Shown piece after piece: positions 18,399-27,309 of a DNA stretch of 64,000 bases. The notes beneath the pieces are model-generated. The model made no database searches and was not told the DNA's origin. It was given only the letters and a program-made list of their open reading frames with translations. Position numbers and translations under genes: made by a program. Source of the stretch: Salinihabitans flavidus (lineage in GTDB: Bacteria; Pseudomonadota; Alphaproteobacteria; Rhodobacterales; Rhodobacteraceae); the NCBI RefSeq assembly GCF_900110425.1, contig NZ_FODS01000008.1:62001-126000 (forward strand), read 5' to 3'. Each line of letters starts with the position of its first letter. Position 1 is the stretch's first letter.

Positions 18399-18839
18399 AT
18401 GAAACGTATTCTGACCGCGGCGTTGCTCGCCGCGACCACCCTTTCTGTGCCGGCTGCCCACGCGGAGGCGCCGAAAACGCTTGTGACCGTGCTGACCGCG
18501 CCCGAGCCGCAGACCCAGCTCATGGCGATGGTTCTGACCCTGCAGGCCGCCAAACAGGGCAAGACCCCGCATATCCTGCTCTGCGGTCCGGCCGCCGACA
18601 TGGCGTTGAAGGACGCCCCGGAAAGCGCAACGGCAGGTCAGCCGCCGCGCGACATGAGCCCGCAGGGCCTGATGCGGATGATCATGGCCGAGCCGGGCGC
18701 GAAGGTCGAGGTTTGTGCGATCTACCTGCCGGGCAAGGGGGCCGATCCTTCGGTTCTGCTTGACGGTGTTGGTGTTGCCAAACCGGGAGAAATGGCCGCC
18801 GCGATCATGGCCGAAACCGCACGGGTGATGAGCTACTGA
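18399..18839 (+). CDS. DsrE-like periplasmic protein
   Basis: This 146-residue protein has a Sec signal peptide (residues 1-22, ending AHA) and a single DsrE/DsrF-like domain. Cysteines lie in LLCGPAADM and VEVCAIYLPG. DsrE-family proteins act in sulfur-relay or persulfide chemistry, but not every member has a known role. The gene sits between cytochrome bd and sulfide:quinone oxidoreductase, which suggests handling of periplasmic sulfane sulfur. TAGGAGA provides the ribosome site. Confidence 0.7.
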   Translation: MKRILTAALLAATTLSVPAAHAEAPKTLVTVLTAPEPQTQLMAMVLTLQAAKQGKTPHILLCGPAADMALKDAPESATAGQPPRDMSPQGLMRMIMAEPGAKVEVCAIYLPGKGADPSVLLDGVGVAKPGEMAAAIMAETARVMSY

Positions 18840-18898
18840 TACGCCCTGCGCCCCGCCCCGATCCGGGTGGGGCGTTGCTCCGGACGCCCGCGACATCC

Positions 18899-18912
18899 TT
18901 GATCTGCGTCAA
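18899..18912. promoter_or_regulatory. FnrL-like box upstream of the sulfide:quinone oxidoreductase
   Basis: TTGATCTGCGTCAA matches the FnrL form TTGA-N6-TCAA and differs by one base from the FNR palindrome. Its centre is about 59 bp before the start at 18965, which leaves room for a class II promoter. It suggests that sqr is induced by low oxygen together with cydAB. A DNR/NnrR-type regulator could also use this site. Confidence 0.6.
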
Positions 18913-18964
18913 GGCGCAGGATGCTCGGGAAGCTCATCATCGACCATCTGCGTGGAGGACCGCT

Positions 18965-20284
18965 ATGACCCAAGATTTCCTATTCAATTCGACGCGCCGG
19001 GGCTTCCTCGGGCTGGCGGCCGGTGCCGGTGCGCTGCTTGCGACCGGGGCCGCTCAGCAGGCGGCGGCGCAGGTCGCGACAAACGCGAATATCCTGATCC
19101 TCGGGGCCGGGGCTGCAGGCACGACGCTTGCGAACCGGCTGGTTCATCGACTTGATGGCGCGCGTATCACCCTTGTGGACGGACGCGAGGAGCATTGGTA
19201 TCAACCGGGTTTCTCGCTGATCGCCACCGGGCTGAAGCCGAAGAACTACGCCGTCAGCCAGACGATGGATTGGCTCCCGTCCGGGGTGACGCTCAAGAAG
19301 GACTGGGCCGCGAGCATCGACCCCGAAACGCGCAAGGTCGCGCTGCAGTCGGGGGAAGTTCTGGACTATGATTATCTGATCGTCGCCACCGGGCTGACGC
19401 TCGATCACGATGCGATCGAGGGGTTCAGCCTCGATCTGGTGGGACGCGACGGCATTGGTGCCCTGTATGCAGGGCCGGAGTATGCCGCGCGCACGTGGCA
19501 GGCGGTGTCGGCGTTCACGGAGAGCGGCGGAACCGGGCTGTTCACCCGACCGGCAACCGAGATGAAATGCGCGAGTGCGCCGCTCAAACATGCGTTCCTG
19601 ACAGATGACCTCGCGCGCAAGTCAGGCATGCGCGGTCGGATGGATCTTCATTACATGTCGAACAATGCCAGCCTGTTCGGCGTGCCCATCGTGTCCGAAA
19701 AGGTGCGGATGCTGTTCGAGGATCGCGGCATCGCGCCCGATTACAGCCATGTGCTGCGGTCCATGGACCCCGGCGCGAAGCGCGCCACCTTCGACACCCC
19801 AAACGGTCCCGTCGAGCGCGATTATGATTATATCCACGTCATCCCGCCGCAGCGTGCGCCCGATGTCATTCGCCAGTCGGGGCTAAGCTGGGCCGACAAG
19901 TGGACGGATCAGGGCTGGGTCGAGGTCGACATGCACAGCCTGCGCCACAACCGCTATCCCGAGGTGTTTGCCGTGGGCGATGTGGCCGGTGTGCCCAAGG
20001 GCAAGACCGCCGCCTCCGTCAAGTGGCAGGTGCCTGTGGTTGAAGAGCATCTTGTCGCGCAGATCGCGGGCGATACCACGGATGCGAGCTACAATGGCTA
20101 CACGTCCTGTCCGCTGATCACGCGGGTCGGACGCGCGATGCTGATCGAATTCGACTACAACAACAACCTGACGCCGAGTTTCCCCGGAATCATCGCCCCG
20201 CTGGAAGAACTGTGGATCAGCTGGCTGATGAAGGAGGTGGCCCTCAAGGCGACCTACAACGCGATGCTGCGCGGCAAGGCCTGA
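18965..20284 (+). CDS. sqr: Tat-exported sulfide:quinone oxidoreductase (type II-like)
   Basis: This 439-residue FAD flavoprotein should oxidise sulfide to sulfane sulfur and pass electrons to quinone. It has a Rossmann GAGAAGTTLA motif. Its only two cysteines are C202 (MKCASAP) and C382 (GYTSCPL), which match the two redox cysteines of the mitochondrial/bacterial type II SQR family. The C-terminal region (IEFDYN, then the helices around PLEELWISWLMKE) also fits SQR. Unusually, the N-terminus is a twin-arginine signal (STRRGFLGLAAGAG, residues 9-22), predicting periplasmic delivery of a folded enzyme. GGAGGA at 18954-18959 sets the start. Confidence 0.82.
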   Translation: MTQDFLFNSTRRGFLGLAAGAGALLATGAAQQAAAQVATNANILILGAGAAGTTLANRLVHRLDGARITLVDGREEHWYQPGFSLIATGLKPKNYAVSQTMDWLPSGVTLKKDWAASIDPETRKVALQSGEVLDYDYLIVATGLTLDHDAIEGFSLDLVGRDGIGALYAGPEYAARTWQAVSAFTESGGTGLFTRPATEMKCASAPLKHAFLTDDLARKSGMRGRMDLHYMSNNASLFGVPIVSEKVRMLFEDRGIAPDYSHVLRSMDPGAKRATFDTPNGPVERDYDYIHVIPPQRAPDVIRQSGLSWADKWTDQGWVEVDMHSLRHNRYPEVFAVGDVAGVPKGKTAASVKWQVPVVEEHLVAQIAGDTTDASYNGYTSCPLITRVGRAMLIEFDYNNNLTPSFPGIIAPLEELWISWLMKEVALKATYNAMLRGKA

Positions 20285-20294
20285 GGAGGACACC

Positions 20295-20651
20295 ATGAAA
20301 GAACTGACATTCGAAACCCTGATCGCCGTTTTCGAAGAGATCTTCGGGCGCGGCCTCTTCTGGGTCATGGTCGCGGTGGCGGTAGTCGTCACCCTGGCCT
20401 ATCTCTATGTGCTGATCCGCGATCGCTCGGTTAGCTGGCGCAAGTTCCTCTGGGCGCAGCTTTCCATGCCTGTCGGGGCCGTTCTCGCGGTGCTGTTCGT
20501 CCTGCGCATGACGCGATCGGGTGTGTCCGACATGGGCGGGCCGATCGACGTGATCGTTCTGCTTGGGGTGGCCGCGGCCGGGGCGGTGGGGCTTGCCATC
20601 CTTGTCTATACGGTCGAATCGCTCATCCGCCCGAAGCGGGACGAAAGCTGA
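20295..20651 (+). CDS. Small membrane protein (DUF5368-like)
   Basis: This 118-residue protein has three predicted membrane helices (about 21-40, 54-70 and 84-108). It begins MKELTFETLIAVFEEIFGRG, a start I recall from an uncharacterised Rhodobacterales family (DUF5368, from memory). It follows sqr by ten bases, with GAGGA as ribosome site, and is probably cotranscribed. Its role may be linked to the quinone or sulfur module, but this is only context. Confidence 0.68.
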   Translation: MKELTFETLIAVFEEIFGRGLFWVMVAVAVVVTLAYLYVLIRDRSVSWRKFLWAQLSMPVGAVLAVLFVLRMTRSGVSDMGGPIDVIVLLGVAAAGAVGLAILVYTVESLIRPKRDES

Positions 20652-20683
20652 CAGCGGCACCGGGGCGGCTATTGACGGCACAT

Positions 20684-20706
20684 GGCCCGCACGGTTGGTG
20701 CGGGCC
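20684..20706. terminator. Stem-loop between convergent genes
   Basis: A perfect 9-bp GC-rich stem (20684-20692 with 20698-20706) with a five-base loop lies between the small membrane protein gene and the convergent M29 peptidase gene. No U-run follows on either strand, so termination is plausible but unproven. Confidence 0.45.
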
Positions 20707-20726
20707 GTTACACGACCGCCGCCTTC

Positions 20727-21968
20727 TCAGCGTGCCCATTCCCCGGCGCGGAAGACCGGAACCCTTGTGCCGCCCGGTGTGATCCCGTCGATGTCCGTCT
20801 CCGGTCCGCCGATCATCCAGTCCACATGGATCATGCTGGCGTTCCCGCCGCGTTCGGCGATCTCGTCGACGCCGAGAGTCTCGCCGTCGCGGAAGCATTT
20901 GGCGTAACACTGGCCAAGCGCGATATGGCAGGCGGCGTTCTCGTCAAAGAGCGTGTTGTAGAACAACAACCCCGATTGCGAGATCGGCGAGGAATGCGGC
21001 ACGAGCGCCACCTCTCCCAGTCGGCGGGCGCCCTCGTCAGTGTCGAGAAGTTCGTGCAGCACCGCCTCGCCCCGGCTGGCGCGGGCCTGTGTGATGCGCC
21101 CGCCCTCGAATGTCACCTCGATGCCGTCGATCAGGCTGCCCTGATGGGACAGCGGCTTGGAGGCGCGGGCGGTGCCCTCCACGCGCTCTGCATGGGGCGT
21201 GGTGAAGACTTCTTCGCTGGGGATGTTGGGGTTGCAGATCACGCCGTTGTTGGCGAGCGACGCGCCGCCCTGCCATTCGTGATCGTCGGCCAGCCCCACG
21301 GTCAGATCGGTGCCCGGCCCGGTGAAATGCAGCGCGGCGAACGCCTGCTCGTTGAGCCAGGCCTTGCGCAGATGGAGCGCCTCATTGTGCGCTGTCCACG
21401 CCGCGACGGGATCGTCGAGGTCTACGCGCGAGGCGGCGAAGATCGCCTTTGCCAGACGGGCCACGGCCTCCTCCTCGGGCAGGTCGGGAAACACGCGGCG
21501 GGCCCATGAGGCGCCGGGGTAGGCGGCGATTGTCCAGTTGATGTCGAAATTCGCGATCTTTTCCAGCGCAGGGCGGTAGGCGGCGGAATTGGCCTTGCCC
21601 GCGCGGGAGACATGGGCGGGATCTTCCTGCGCCAGAAGCATGGGATCGTCGCCGACAATCGCCATGCGTGCCGCGCCATCCCCGAACGCGCGCGCCATCC
21701 CGTCGTAGAGCCAGTCCGGCGCGCGGTCGAAACTTTGATCCGGGGCGTTTTGATAGCGCGCCAGCGTCACCTCCTCGTCCGAAAGCAGCGGCGTGACCAG
21801 CCCCGCCCCGGCGCGATAGGCCGCCGCGACAACCCTGCGCACCAGTGGCAGGGCGGAGGTCGGCGCGGTCAGCACCAGATCCTGCCCCGGTTGCAGGTTC
21901 AGACCCACGCGCACGGCGGTTTCGGCTAGGCGGTCGAGGTGCTGCGGGTCGATGCTCGGCTGTGTCAT
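20727..21968 (-). CDS. Aminopeptidase, M29 family
   Basis: This 413-residue cytoplasmic metallopeptidase resembles AmpS/PepS/AmpT enzymes that release N-terminal residues from peptides. The metal-binding region includes NIPSEEVFTTPH, the LGEVALVPHSSPIS segment and the C-terminal NASMIHVDWMIGGPE, which carry the conserved Glu, His and Asp ligands. The ATG at 21968 has AGGAGA seven bases upstream. A GTG six codons earlier overlaps that ribosome site and is less likely. Confidence 0.9.
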   Translation of the reverse strand: MTQPSIDPQHLDRLAETAVRVGLNLQPGQDLVLTAPTSALPLVRRVVAAAYRAGAGLVTPLLSDEEVTLARYQNAPDQSFDRAPDWLYDGMARAFGDGAARMAIVGDDPMLLAQEDPAHVSRAGKANSAAYRPALEKIANFDINWTIAAYPGASWARRVFPDLPEEEAVARLAKAIFAASRVDLDDPVAAWTAHNEALHLRKAWLNEQAFAALHFTGPGTDLTVGLADDHEWQGGASLANNGVICNPNIPSEEVFTTPHAERVEGTARASKPLSHQGSLIDGIEVTFEGGRITQARASRGEAVLHELLDTDEGARRLGEVALVPHSSPISQSGLLFYNTLFDENAACHIALGQCYAKCFRDGETLGVDEIAERGGNASMIHVDWMIGGPETDIDGITPGGTRVPVFRAGEWAR

Positions 21969-22019
21969 GGGAGTCTCCTGATTCACTGGGCGAGACGGTC
22001 AACCAAGCCGCGTGGAAGG

Positions 22020-23438
22020 TCAAGCCGTGGGGGCGGCCAGCGCCGCGATCTCTTCGGGCGGAAGATGGCGCACAGCGTCCCATGCCCGCGACTTGCCCAT
22101 GTTCAGCAACCCCTTGGGGTCCATGCGTTTTTTCAGAGCGAGGTGACGGTAATCGGGCTTCATCCCGCCGCCTTCGATCTCATTTGTGTGGGCGTCGTAG
22201 ACGGTGCAGCCGTTGGCGGCATAGAGCCTGTCGGTCTGCCGCAGATGGTCTTCGCCTTCAAACCAGATGATCGGAAGATCACTGGCTGTCACCCTGCCAT
22301 CGTAGCGCGAGAATTCATGGTGCATCCAGACCCGGTCGCCCAGCTTGTCATGCAGCGCCTCGATCCCGGCGGCATCGGCGGGATCGTTGACGCCGTATTG
22401 CTGATAGGTTGCGGTCCGGTCCGCCTTCAGCACCTGAAGGGTCGTATGATTCCATGCAAATTCAAAGACATGCGGGATGTTGAGCGCCTCGCGCTCCGCC
22501 TCTTGAAGGGTCAGGTCCGGATACCCGCCCTGCGCCGCGATCAGGGTGCGGAAGGCGTCCAGATCCTCGCGCGGGACAAGACTGACGAGCAGGTGCTTGC
22601 CGGGGCGGATATGGCCGGTGAGGCGAGGGAAATAGCCGGTGATCCGGGCGTCGACCACGCTGGCCAGCTTGCGGTCGATCCGTGTGGATTCGGCTAGGGC
22701 CAACCCTGCCCGATAGGCCGCGCCGTAGCTGTCGAACGTGGCCATGCAACTGATCCAGTCGCGGCGTGGCACGGTGCGCAGCGTCACCTCCGATATCACG
22801 CCATTGAGTCCCCAAGCGTGATGAATCCGAAGCACATCGGAGCCGCCGAACACATGTTCCACGGGTCGTTCCTCAACAGAAAAAGCTTTGATTTGCAATA
22901 TGTTGCCGGTTTGGCGCAGCGGGCCGTTGGCAACCGATCCGATCCCGGCGGAGCCGCCGGCGACAAAGCCGCCGATGGTAGCGATGTCCTGTGTGGAGGG
23001 GAACATCGCCATTTCCTGCCCCGCGTCCGCGAGCGCGGTGTTCACATCCGCCATCAGCGCGCCCGCCTCTGCCCGGACGAAATCCGGCCCGATCTCAAGA
23101 ACGCGGTTCAGATCCGTCGTCTCGACAATCAACCCGCCATGGAGCGGAACGCTTTGCCCGTAGTTGCCGGTGCCGCCGCCGCGCAGGGTGACGGGCGCAT
23201 CGTGCCGCCATGCCACGGCGAGGCAATGCGCCAGTTCTGCGCGCGTCTTGGGGCGCGCAACGAGATCGCCGAAGCACGTTCGCAGCTTTTGATTAAGAAT
23301 CGGTGAATACCAGAAGAAATCGCGCGAGCGTTTCTTCACCAGCACGGGTTCGGCGATGGTCTCCACAGGCGCCAGCGCGGCGGCGAAGGCGGGCCAGTCA
23401 ATGTCGGACTTGCCGGAAATGGAAGGCTGTTCGGTCAT
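22020..23438 (-). CDS. FAD-binding oxidase (FAD_binding_4, glycolate oxidase/D-lactate dehydrogenase type)
   Basis: This 472-residue flavoprotein has an N-terminal FAD domain with the PKTRAELAHCLAVAWRHDAPVTLRGGGTGNYGQ-type region (about residues 62-95) and a second glycine-rich stretch FVAGGSAGIGS. The C-terminal half is the variable substrate cap. Family members oxidise 2-hydroxy acids. The neighbouring glycerate kinase hints at glycolate/glycerate metabolism, but the substrate is not fixed. AGGAGA sets the start at 23438. No iron-sulfur partner subunit is adjacent. Confidence 0.82.
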   Translation of the reverse strand: MTEQPSISGKSDIDWPAFAAALAPVETIAEPVLVKKRSRDFFWYSPILNQKLRTCFGDLVARPKTRAELAHCLAVAWRHDAPVTLRGGGTGNYGQSVPLHGGLIVETTDLNRVLEIGPDFVRAEAGALMADVNTALADAGQEMAMFPSTQDIATIGGFVAGGSAGIGSVANGPLRQTGNILQIKAFSVEERPVEHVFGGSDVLRIHHAWGLNGVISEVTLRTVPRRDWISCMATFDSYGAAYRAGLALAESTRIDRKLASVVDARITGYFPRLTGHIRPGKHLLVSLVPREDLDAFRTLIAAQGGYPDLTLQEAEREALNIPHVFEFAWNHTTLQVLKADRTATYQQYGVNDPADAAGIEALHDKLGDRVWMHHEFSRYDGRVTASDLPIIWFEGEDHLRQTDRLYAANGCTVYDAHTNEIEGGGMKPDYRHLALKKRMDPKGLLNMGKSRAWDAVRHLPPEEIAALAAPTA

Positions 23439-23646
23439 GCGAGCGGCTCTCCTGGCGGGGCCGGTTGCACGGTGGGCGGACAGCGCGATGCCGTCCGGTT
23501 CGGCCCTTGTGATCTGTGCCAGAGAATTGCCAGAAGTCTGGCAGGATCGCGTATCGGGCGCAAGACGATTGCGCGGGCGGGGCTTTTGCTTTGGTCCGCG
23601 TGGTGCCACTATGGTGAAACGGGACGCGGGGCGCATGGGGCATCAG

Positions 23647-24903
23647 ATGATCGAAAAATCCTTTCTCACCAATCTGTTCGAGGCGGCGGTGCAGGCGGCC
23701 GACCCTTTGGAGGCGCTGCGCCCGCATATGCCCGAACGGCCCGGGGGACGCACCGTCGTGATCGGCGCGGGCAAGGGGGCGGCGCAGCTTGCCCGTGCGT
23801 TCGAGGCGCTGTGGGACGGGCCGCTTTCGGGCGTTGTGGTCACGCGCTATGGCTATGGCGCGCCCTGCGCGCAGATCCGCGTGATGGAGGCGGCGCATCC
23901 GGTGCCCGATGAAGCCGGGCTGGCCGCCAGCGAGGCGCTTTTCGAGGCGGTTTCGGGGCTGTGCGAGGATGATCTGGTGGTGGCGCTGATCTGTGGCGGG
24001 GGATCGGCGCTTTTGCCGGCCCCGCCGGAGGGGCTCACGCTGGACGATGAGCGGGCGCTCAATTCCGCGCTTCTGGCCTCTGGCGCGCCGATCTCCGCGA
24101 TGAACGCGATCCGCAAACATGTCAGCCGGATCAAGGGCGGGCGGCTCGCGGAAGCGGCGCATCCGGCGCGGGTTCTGTCGCTGGTGGTGTCGGATGTGCC
24201 GGGCGACGATCCGGCGCAGGTCGCCTCCGGCCCGACGGTGCCGGATGCGGTGAGGCGGCAGCAGGCGCTTGACTTGATCAGGGCGCACAACATTGAATTG
24301 CCAGAAAAAATCATGGCCCACATCGCGCGGGAGGAGGCCGCCGCGCCGCGCCCGGACGCCTCCGGTTTCGCCCGTAACGAGGTGCGGGTGATCGCGTCTG
24401 CCGCGCTGTCGCTGGAGGCGGCGGCGCAGGCGGCGGAGGGGCAGGCGGTGCCGGCGGTGATCCTGTCGGATGCGATCGAGGGCGAGGCGCGGGAGGTGGC
24501 GCGGGTGCATGCGGCCATCGCCCGGCAGGTCGCGGCGAAGGATCAGCCCTTTGCCAAACCCGTGGTGATCCTGTCGGGGGGCGAGACGACGGTGACGCTT
24601 CGCGGGAAGGGCCGGGGCGGGCGGAACAGCGAGTTCCTCTTGTCTTTCGCACTTGAAATTCAAGGGGTTGAGGGGATCTGCGCATTGGCCGCCGATACCG
24701 ACGGGATCGACGGGTCGGAGGAAAATGCCGGCGCCTTTGCCGATGGGCAAAGTGCGGCGCGGATGCGGACGGCGGGGCGCGATCCGGTGGCCGATCTGGG
24801 CAACAACGATGCCTATGGTGCGTTCGAGGGGCTGGGTGACTTGTACTCGCCCGGGCCCACGGGCACGAATGTCAATGATTTCAGGGCGATATTGATCCGT
24901 TGA
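23647..24903 (+). CDS. Glycerate 2-kinase, GckA/MOFRL type
   Basis: This 418-residue protein phosphorylates D-glycerate to 2-phosphoglycerate. The N-terminal half contains VVIGAGKGAA, LICGGGSALLPAP and RKHVSRIKGGRLA. The C-terminal MOFRL domain contains ILSGGETTVT, GKGRGGRNSEF and ADTDGIDGSEENAGA. Two close starts are possible, 23635 and 23647; the latter has GGGG at better spacing. The gene is divergent from the FAD oxidase. Confidence 0.9.
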   Translation: MIEKSFLTNLFEAAVQAADPLEALRPHMPERPGGRTVVIGAGKGAAQLARAFEALWDGPLSGVVVTRYGYGAPCAQIRVMEAAHPVPDEAGLAASEALFEAVSGLCEDDLVVALICGGGSALLPAPPEGLTLDDERALNSALLASGAPISAMNAIRKHVSRIKGGRLAEAAHPARVLSLVVSDVPGDDPAQVASGPTVPDAVRRQQALDLIRAHNIELPEKIMAHIAREEAAAPRPDASGFARNEVRVIASAALSLEAAAQAAEGQAVPAVILSDAIEGEAREVARVHAAIARQVAAKDQPFAKPVVILSGGETTVTLRGKGRGGRNSEFLLSFALEIQGVEGICALAADTDGIDGSEENAGAFADGQSAARMRTAGRDPVADLGNNDAYGAFEGLGDLYSPGPTGTNVNDFRAILIR

Positions 24904-24947
24904 GTGGGCGGCGCGCGGTATGGGCACCGCATGGGCAACGAATCAGG

Positions 24948-25022
24948 GTTAACGCCTTGATTTCGCTGAAAATGGCAATTCGGTAAAACGTCGGTATTTT
25001 GTCGGTATCGCGTCGGTGGCGG
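24948..25022 (+). repeat. Interspersed GTCGGT 11-bp phased element, copy B
   Basis: Four 11-bp units start at 24979, 24990, 25001 and 25012; all read GTCGGT at the front except the first, which reads TTCGGT. GTTAAC lies upstream at 24948-24953 and a degenerate GTGAAC downstream near 25051. The 285-bp gap between the convergent glycerate kinase and TRAP genes holds nothing else that I recognise. Confidence 0.75.
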
Positions 25023-25188
25023 TGCGGCGGATCGGGCCGGACGAGGCGTGGTGAACGGGGCGGGCGTTGCTTTTGAGTATTTCGGGAACAGAGAAAGGGC
25101 AGGGCGCGGCTGGTCCGGTGCCGCGGGCGGACGGGAGCCCTTTCGGTGGCATAGCCTGGACCCGATCAGGCGCACTGTCCCCGGTGCG

Positions 25189-26739
25189 TCAGAACAGCAC
25201 CCCGGGCAGCCATGTCGCGATGGGCGGCAGCGCCCAGATCAGGATCATGCCGATGGCCTGTAGCCCGATGAACGGGATCACGCCGCGATAGATCTGCGTG
25301 GTGCGCACCTCTTCGGGGGCGGCGCCGCGCAGGTAGAACAGCGAGAAGCCGAAAGGCGGCGTGAGGAAGCTGGTTTGCAGGTTGATGGCGATCAGGACGC
25401 CGAGCCAGATCGGATCGTGGCCCATCACGATGAGCGTGGGCGTGACCAGGGGCAGCACGATCACCGAGATTTCCACGAAGTCGAGGAAGAAGCCCAGGAT
25501 GAAGATGAAGATCATCGAGAAGACAAGCGCGCCGGTGGCCCCGCCCGGAAGCTGCGACAGGATGGCGGCGACCCGCTCTTCCCCGCCAAGGCCGATGAAG
25601 ACCAGCGAGAAGATGCCCGCCGCGAGAATCGTGGCGAAGATCATCGCGGTCATGGTCAGCGTCGAATTGAGCGCCTCGTGGATCACCCGCTCGCGCAGCA
25701 TGCCGCGCAGGGCGAGGGCGACCGCGACAAGCCCGATCAGCGCCAGCGCGATATAGGCGGCCCCGGCGGCATAGGCGGCCGGGCTCAGGTCGCTGCGTTG
25801 CAGGCGCACCGGGAAGGCGCCCGCCGCCACCCCCAGAACGATGAGCGCGACCGCACCGGTCACGATGATCCGGGGATTGACGCCGATGCGGTGCCCGGCC
25901 ATGAGCATGGCCCCCACCGCGCCGACGGAGGCGGCCTCTGTCGGGGTGGCGACGCCGCCGAGGATGGCGCCCAGCACCGCGAAGATCAGCAGCACCGGCG
26001 GCACGATGGCGCGAAACACCTCTGCCATGTCGGGGCGGGCGGCCATATCGGAGGCGGGGGGCATGTCCTGCGGGCGGATCAGGCCGCGCAGCAGGATATA
26101 GACGAGGTAAAGCCCCACCAGCATCAGCCCCGGCATCAGCGCGGCGGCGAAGAACTGCCCGACAGACAGCGTTTCGACCGAGAACTTGCCCTGTTCGTAT
26201 TGCGCCTGCTGATAGGCGTTGGACATCACGTCCGCGAGGATGATCAGAAGCGTGGAGGGCGGGATGATCTGCCCCAGCGTGCCGGCGGTGCAGACGATGC
26301 CCGAGGCCACGCGCGCGTCATAGCCCGCGCGCAGCATGGCTGGCAGCGCGATCATGCCCATTGCCACCACGGTGGCGCCGACAATGCCGGTGGAGGCCGC
26401 CAGAAGCGTGCCCACCAGCACCACGGAGATACCGAGCCCGCCGCGCAGCCCGCCGAAGAGGCGGCCCATCGTGCTGAGCAACTCCTCCGCGATGCGGCTT
26501 TTCTCCAGCACCGCGCCCATCAGCACGAAGAGCGGGATGGCGATGAGCACCTGATTGCTGATCAGGCCGAAGACCCGTTGTCCCAGCGCGCCCAGAAGCG
26601 ACAGGTCCATCACGCCGAGCGTCCACCCGAGAAAGGCAAAGCCGATGCCCACGCCCGCGATAGCGAAAGAGACCGGAAAGCCCGTAAGGATCGCCGCCAT
26701 CAGCCCGGCAAACATGATCAGGTCGAGATGTTCGCTCAT
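25189..26739 (-). CDS. dctM: TRAP transporter large permease (DctM family), second system
   Basis: This 516-residue permease is longer than the 442-residue DctM at 10.5 kb because of an extra helical insert in the middle. Family motifs include IPLFVLMGAVLE, STGIVGATVVAMG and the C-terminal QTSFLTPPFGFSLFY. It overlaps the DctQ stop by ATGA. With the DctP at 27310-28395 it forms a complete transporter. The large size fits the DctM subgroup used with TakP-like binding proteins. Confidence 0.92.
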   Translation of the reverse strand: MSEHLDLIMFAGLMAAILTGFPVSFAIAGVGIGFAFLGWTLGVMDLSLLGALGQRVFGLISNQVLIAIPLFVLMGAVLEKSRIAEELLSTMGRLFGGLRGGLGISVVLVGTLLAASTGIVGATVVAMGMIALPAMLRAGYDARVASGIVCTAGTLGQIIPPSTLLIILADVMSNAYQQAQYEQGKFSVETLSVGQFFAAALMPGLMLVGLYLVYILLRGLIRPQDMPPASDMAARPDMAEVFRAIVPPVLLIFAVLGAILGGVATPTEAASVGAVGAMLMAGHRIGVNPRIIVTGAVALIVLGVAAGAFPVRLQRSDLSPAAYAAGAAYIALALIGLVAVALALRGMLRERVIHEALNSTLTMTAMIFATILAAGIFSLVFIGLGGEERVAAILSQLPGGATGALVFSMIFIFILGFFLDFVEISVIVLPLVTPTLIVMGHDPIWLGVLIAINLQTSFLTPPFGFSLFYLRGAAPEEVRTTQIYRGVIPFIGLQAIGMILIWALPPIATWLPGVLF

Positions 26740-27233
26740 GCCGCGCGCCCTTGTCCGAGAAGGCGTATCAGCAGTGACAGCGATTGCAGGATCACCAGGA
26801 CGCAGAAGGCCGGTATCAGGGATTTGAGAAGAAAGACCGCCTCGATCCCGCCGACGGAGAGCGAGCCTTCGAAGATCTTCCAAGAATTGCGCACCGAGGG
26901 CCACGACCAGTAGAGCAGCGTGGTCATCGACGGCAGCAGAAGAAACAGGTGGCCGAAAATGTCGATGCGGCGGCGGGTCTCGTCGGTGGCGCGGGAATAG
27001 AACACGTCAACGCGCACATGCTTGTCCACCAGAAGCGTATAGCCGGCCCCGAGCATGAACAGCGTCGCATGCAGGTAGAGCACGCTTTCCTGTGCCGCGA
27101 TCGAATTGACACCGAAGACATAGCGCCCGAGCACGATCACGAACTGGATCAGCACCATGAACAGCGCCAGCCAGCGGATCACGGATGCCACGGCGCGATT
27201 CACGCCGTCGCACAGCCAAGTCAGCCTGTTCAT
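26736..27233 (-). CDS. dctQ: TRAP transporter small permease (DctQ family), second system
   Basis: This 165-residue four-helix protein has the DctQ pattern VLGRYVFGVNSIAAQESVLYLH after the first helix and a DKHVRVDVF loop. The ATG at 27233 is preceded by a GGGGGAAGG ribosome site. It lies downstream of a terminator-like hairpin that separates it from dctP. Confidence 0.9.
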   Translation of the reverse strand: MNRLTWLCDGVNRAVASVIRWLALFMVLIQFVIVLGRYVFGVNSIAAQESVLYLHATLFMLGAGYTLLVDKHVRVDVFYSRATDETRRRIDIFGHLFLLLPSMTTLLYWSWPSVRNSWKIFEGSLSVGGIEAVFLLKSLIPAFCVLVILQSLSLLIRLLGQGRAA

Positions 27234-27256
27234 CGACCTTCCCCCGAGTAGCAGAC

Positions 27257-27295
27257 AAAAAAAGACGCGCGGGGGATCGTGTGGCCCCCCGCGCG
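27257..27295 (-). terminator. Intrinsic terminator/attenuator between dctP and dctQM
   Basis: Read on the - strand, a perfect 10-bp GC stem (27295-27286 with 27275-27266) with a ten-base loop is followed by TC and seven U residues (complement of the A-run at 27257-27263). This is a textbook Rho-independent terminator placed inside a TRAP operon. It should let most transcripts stop after dctP and a minority continue into the permease genes. Confidence 0.82.
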
Positions 27296-27309
27296 CATGA
27301 TAGCCGGTA

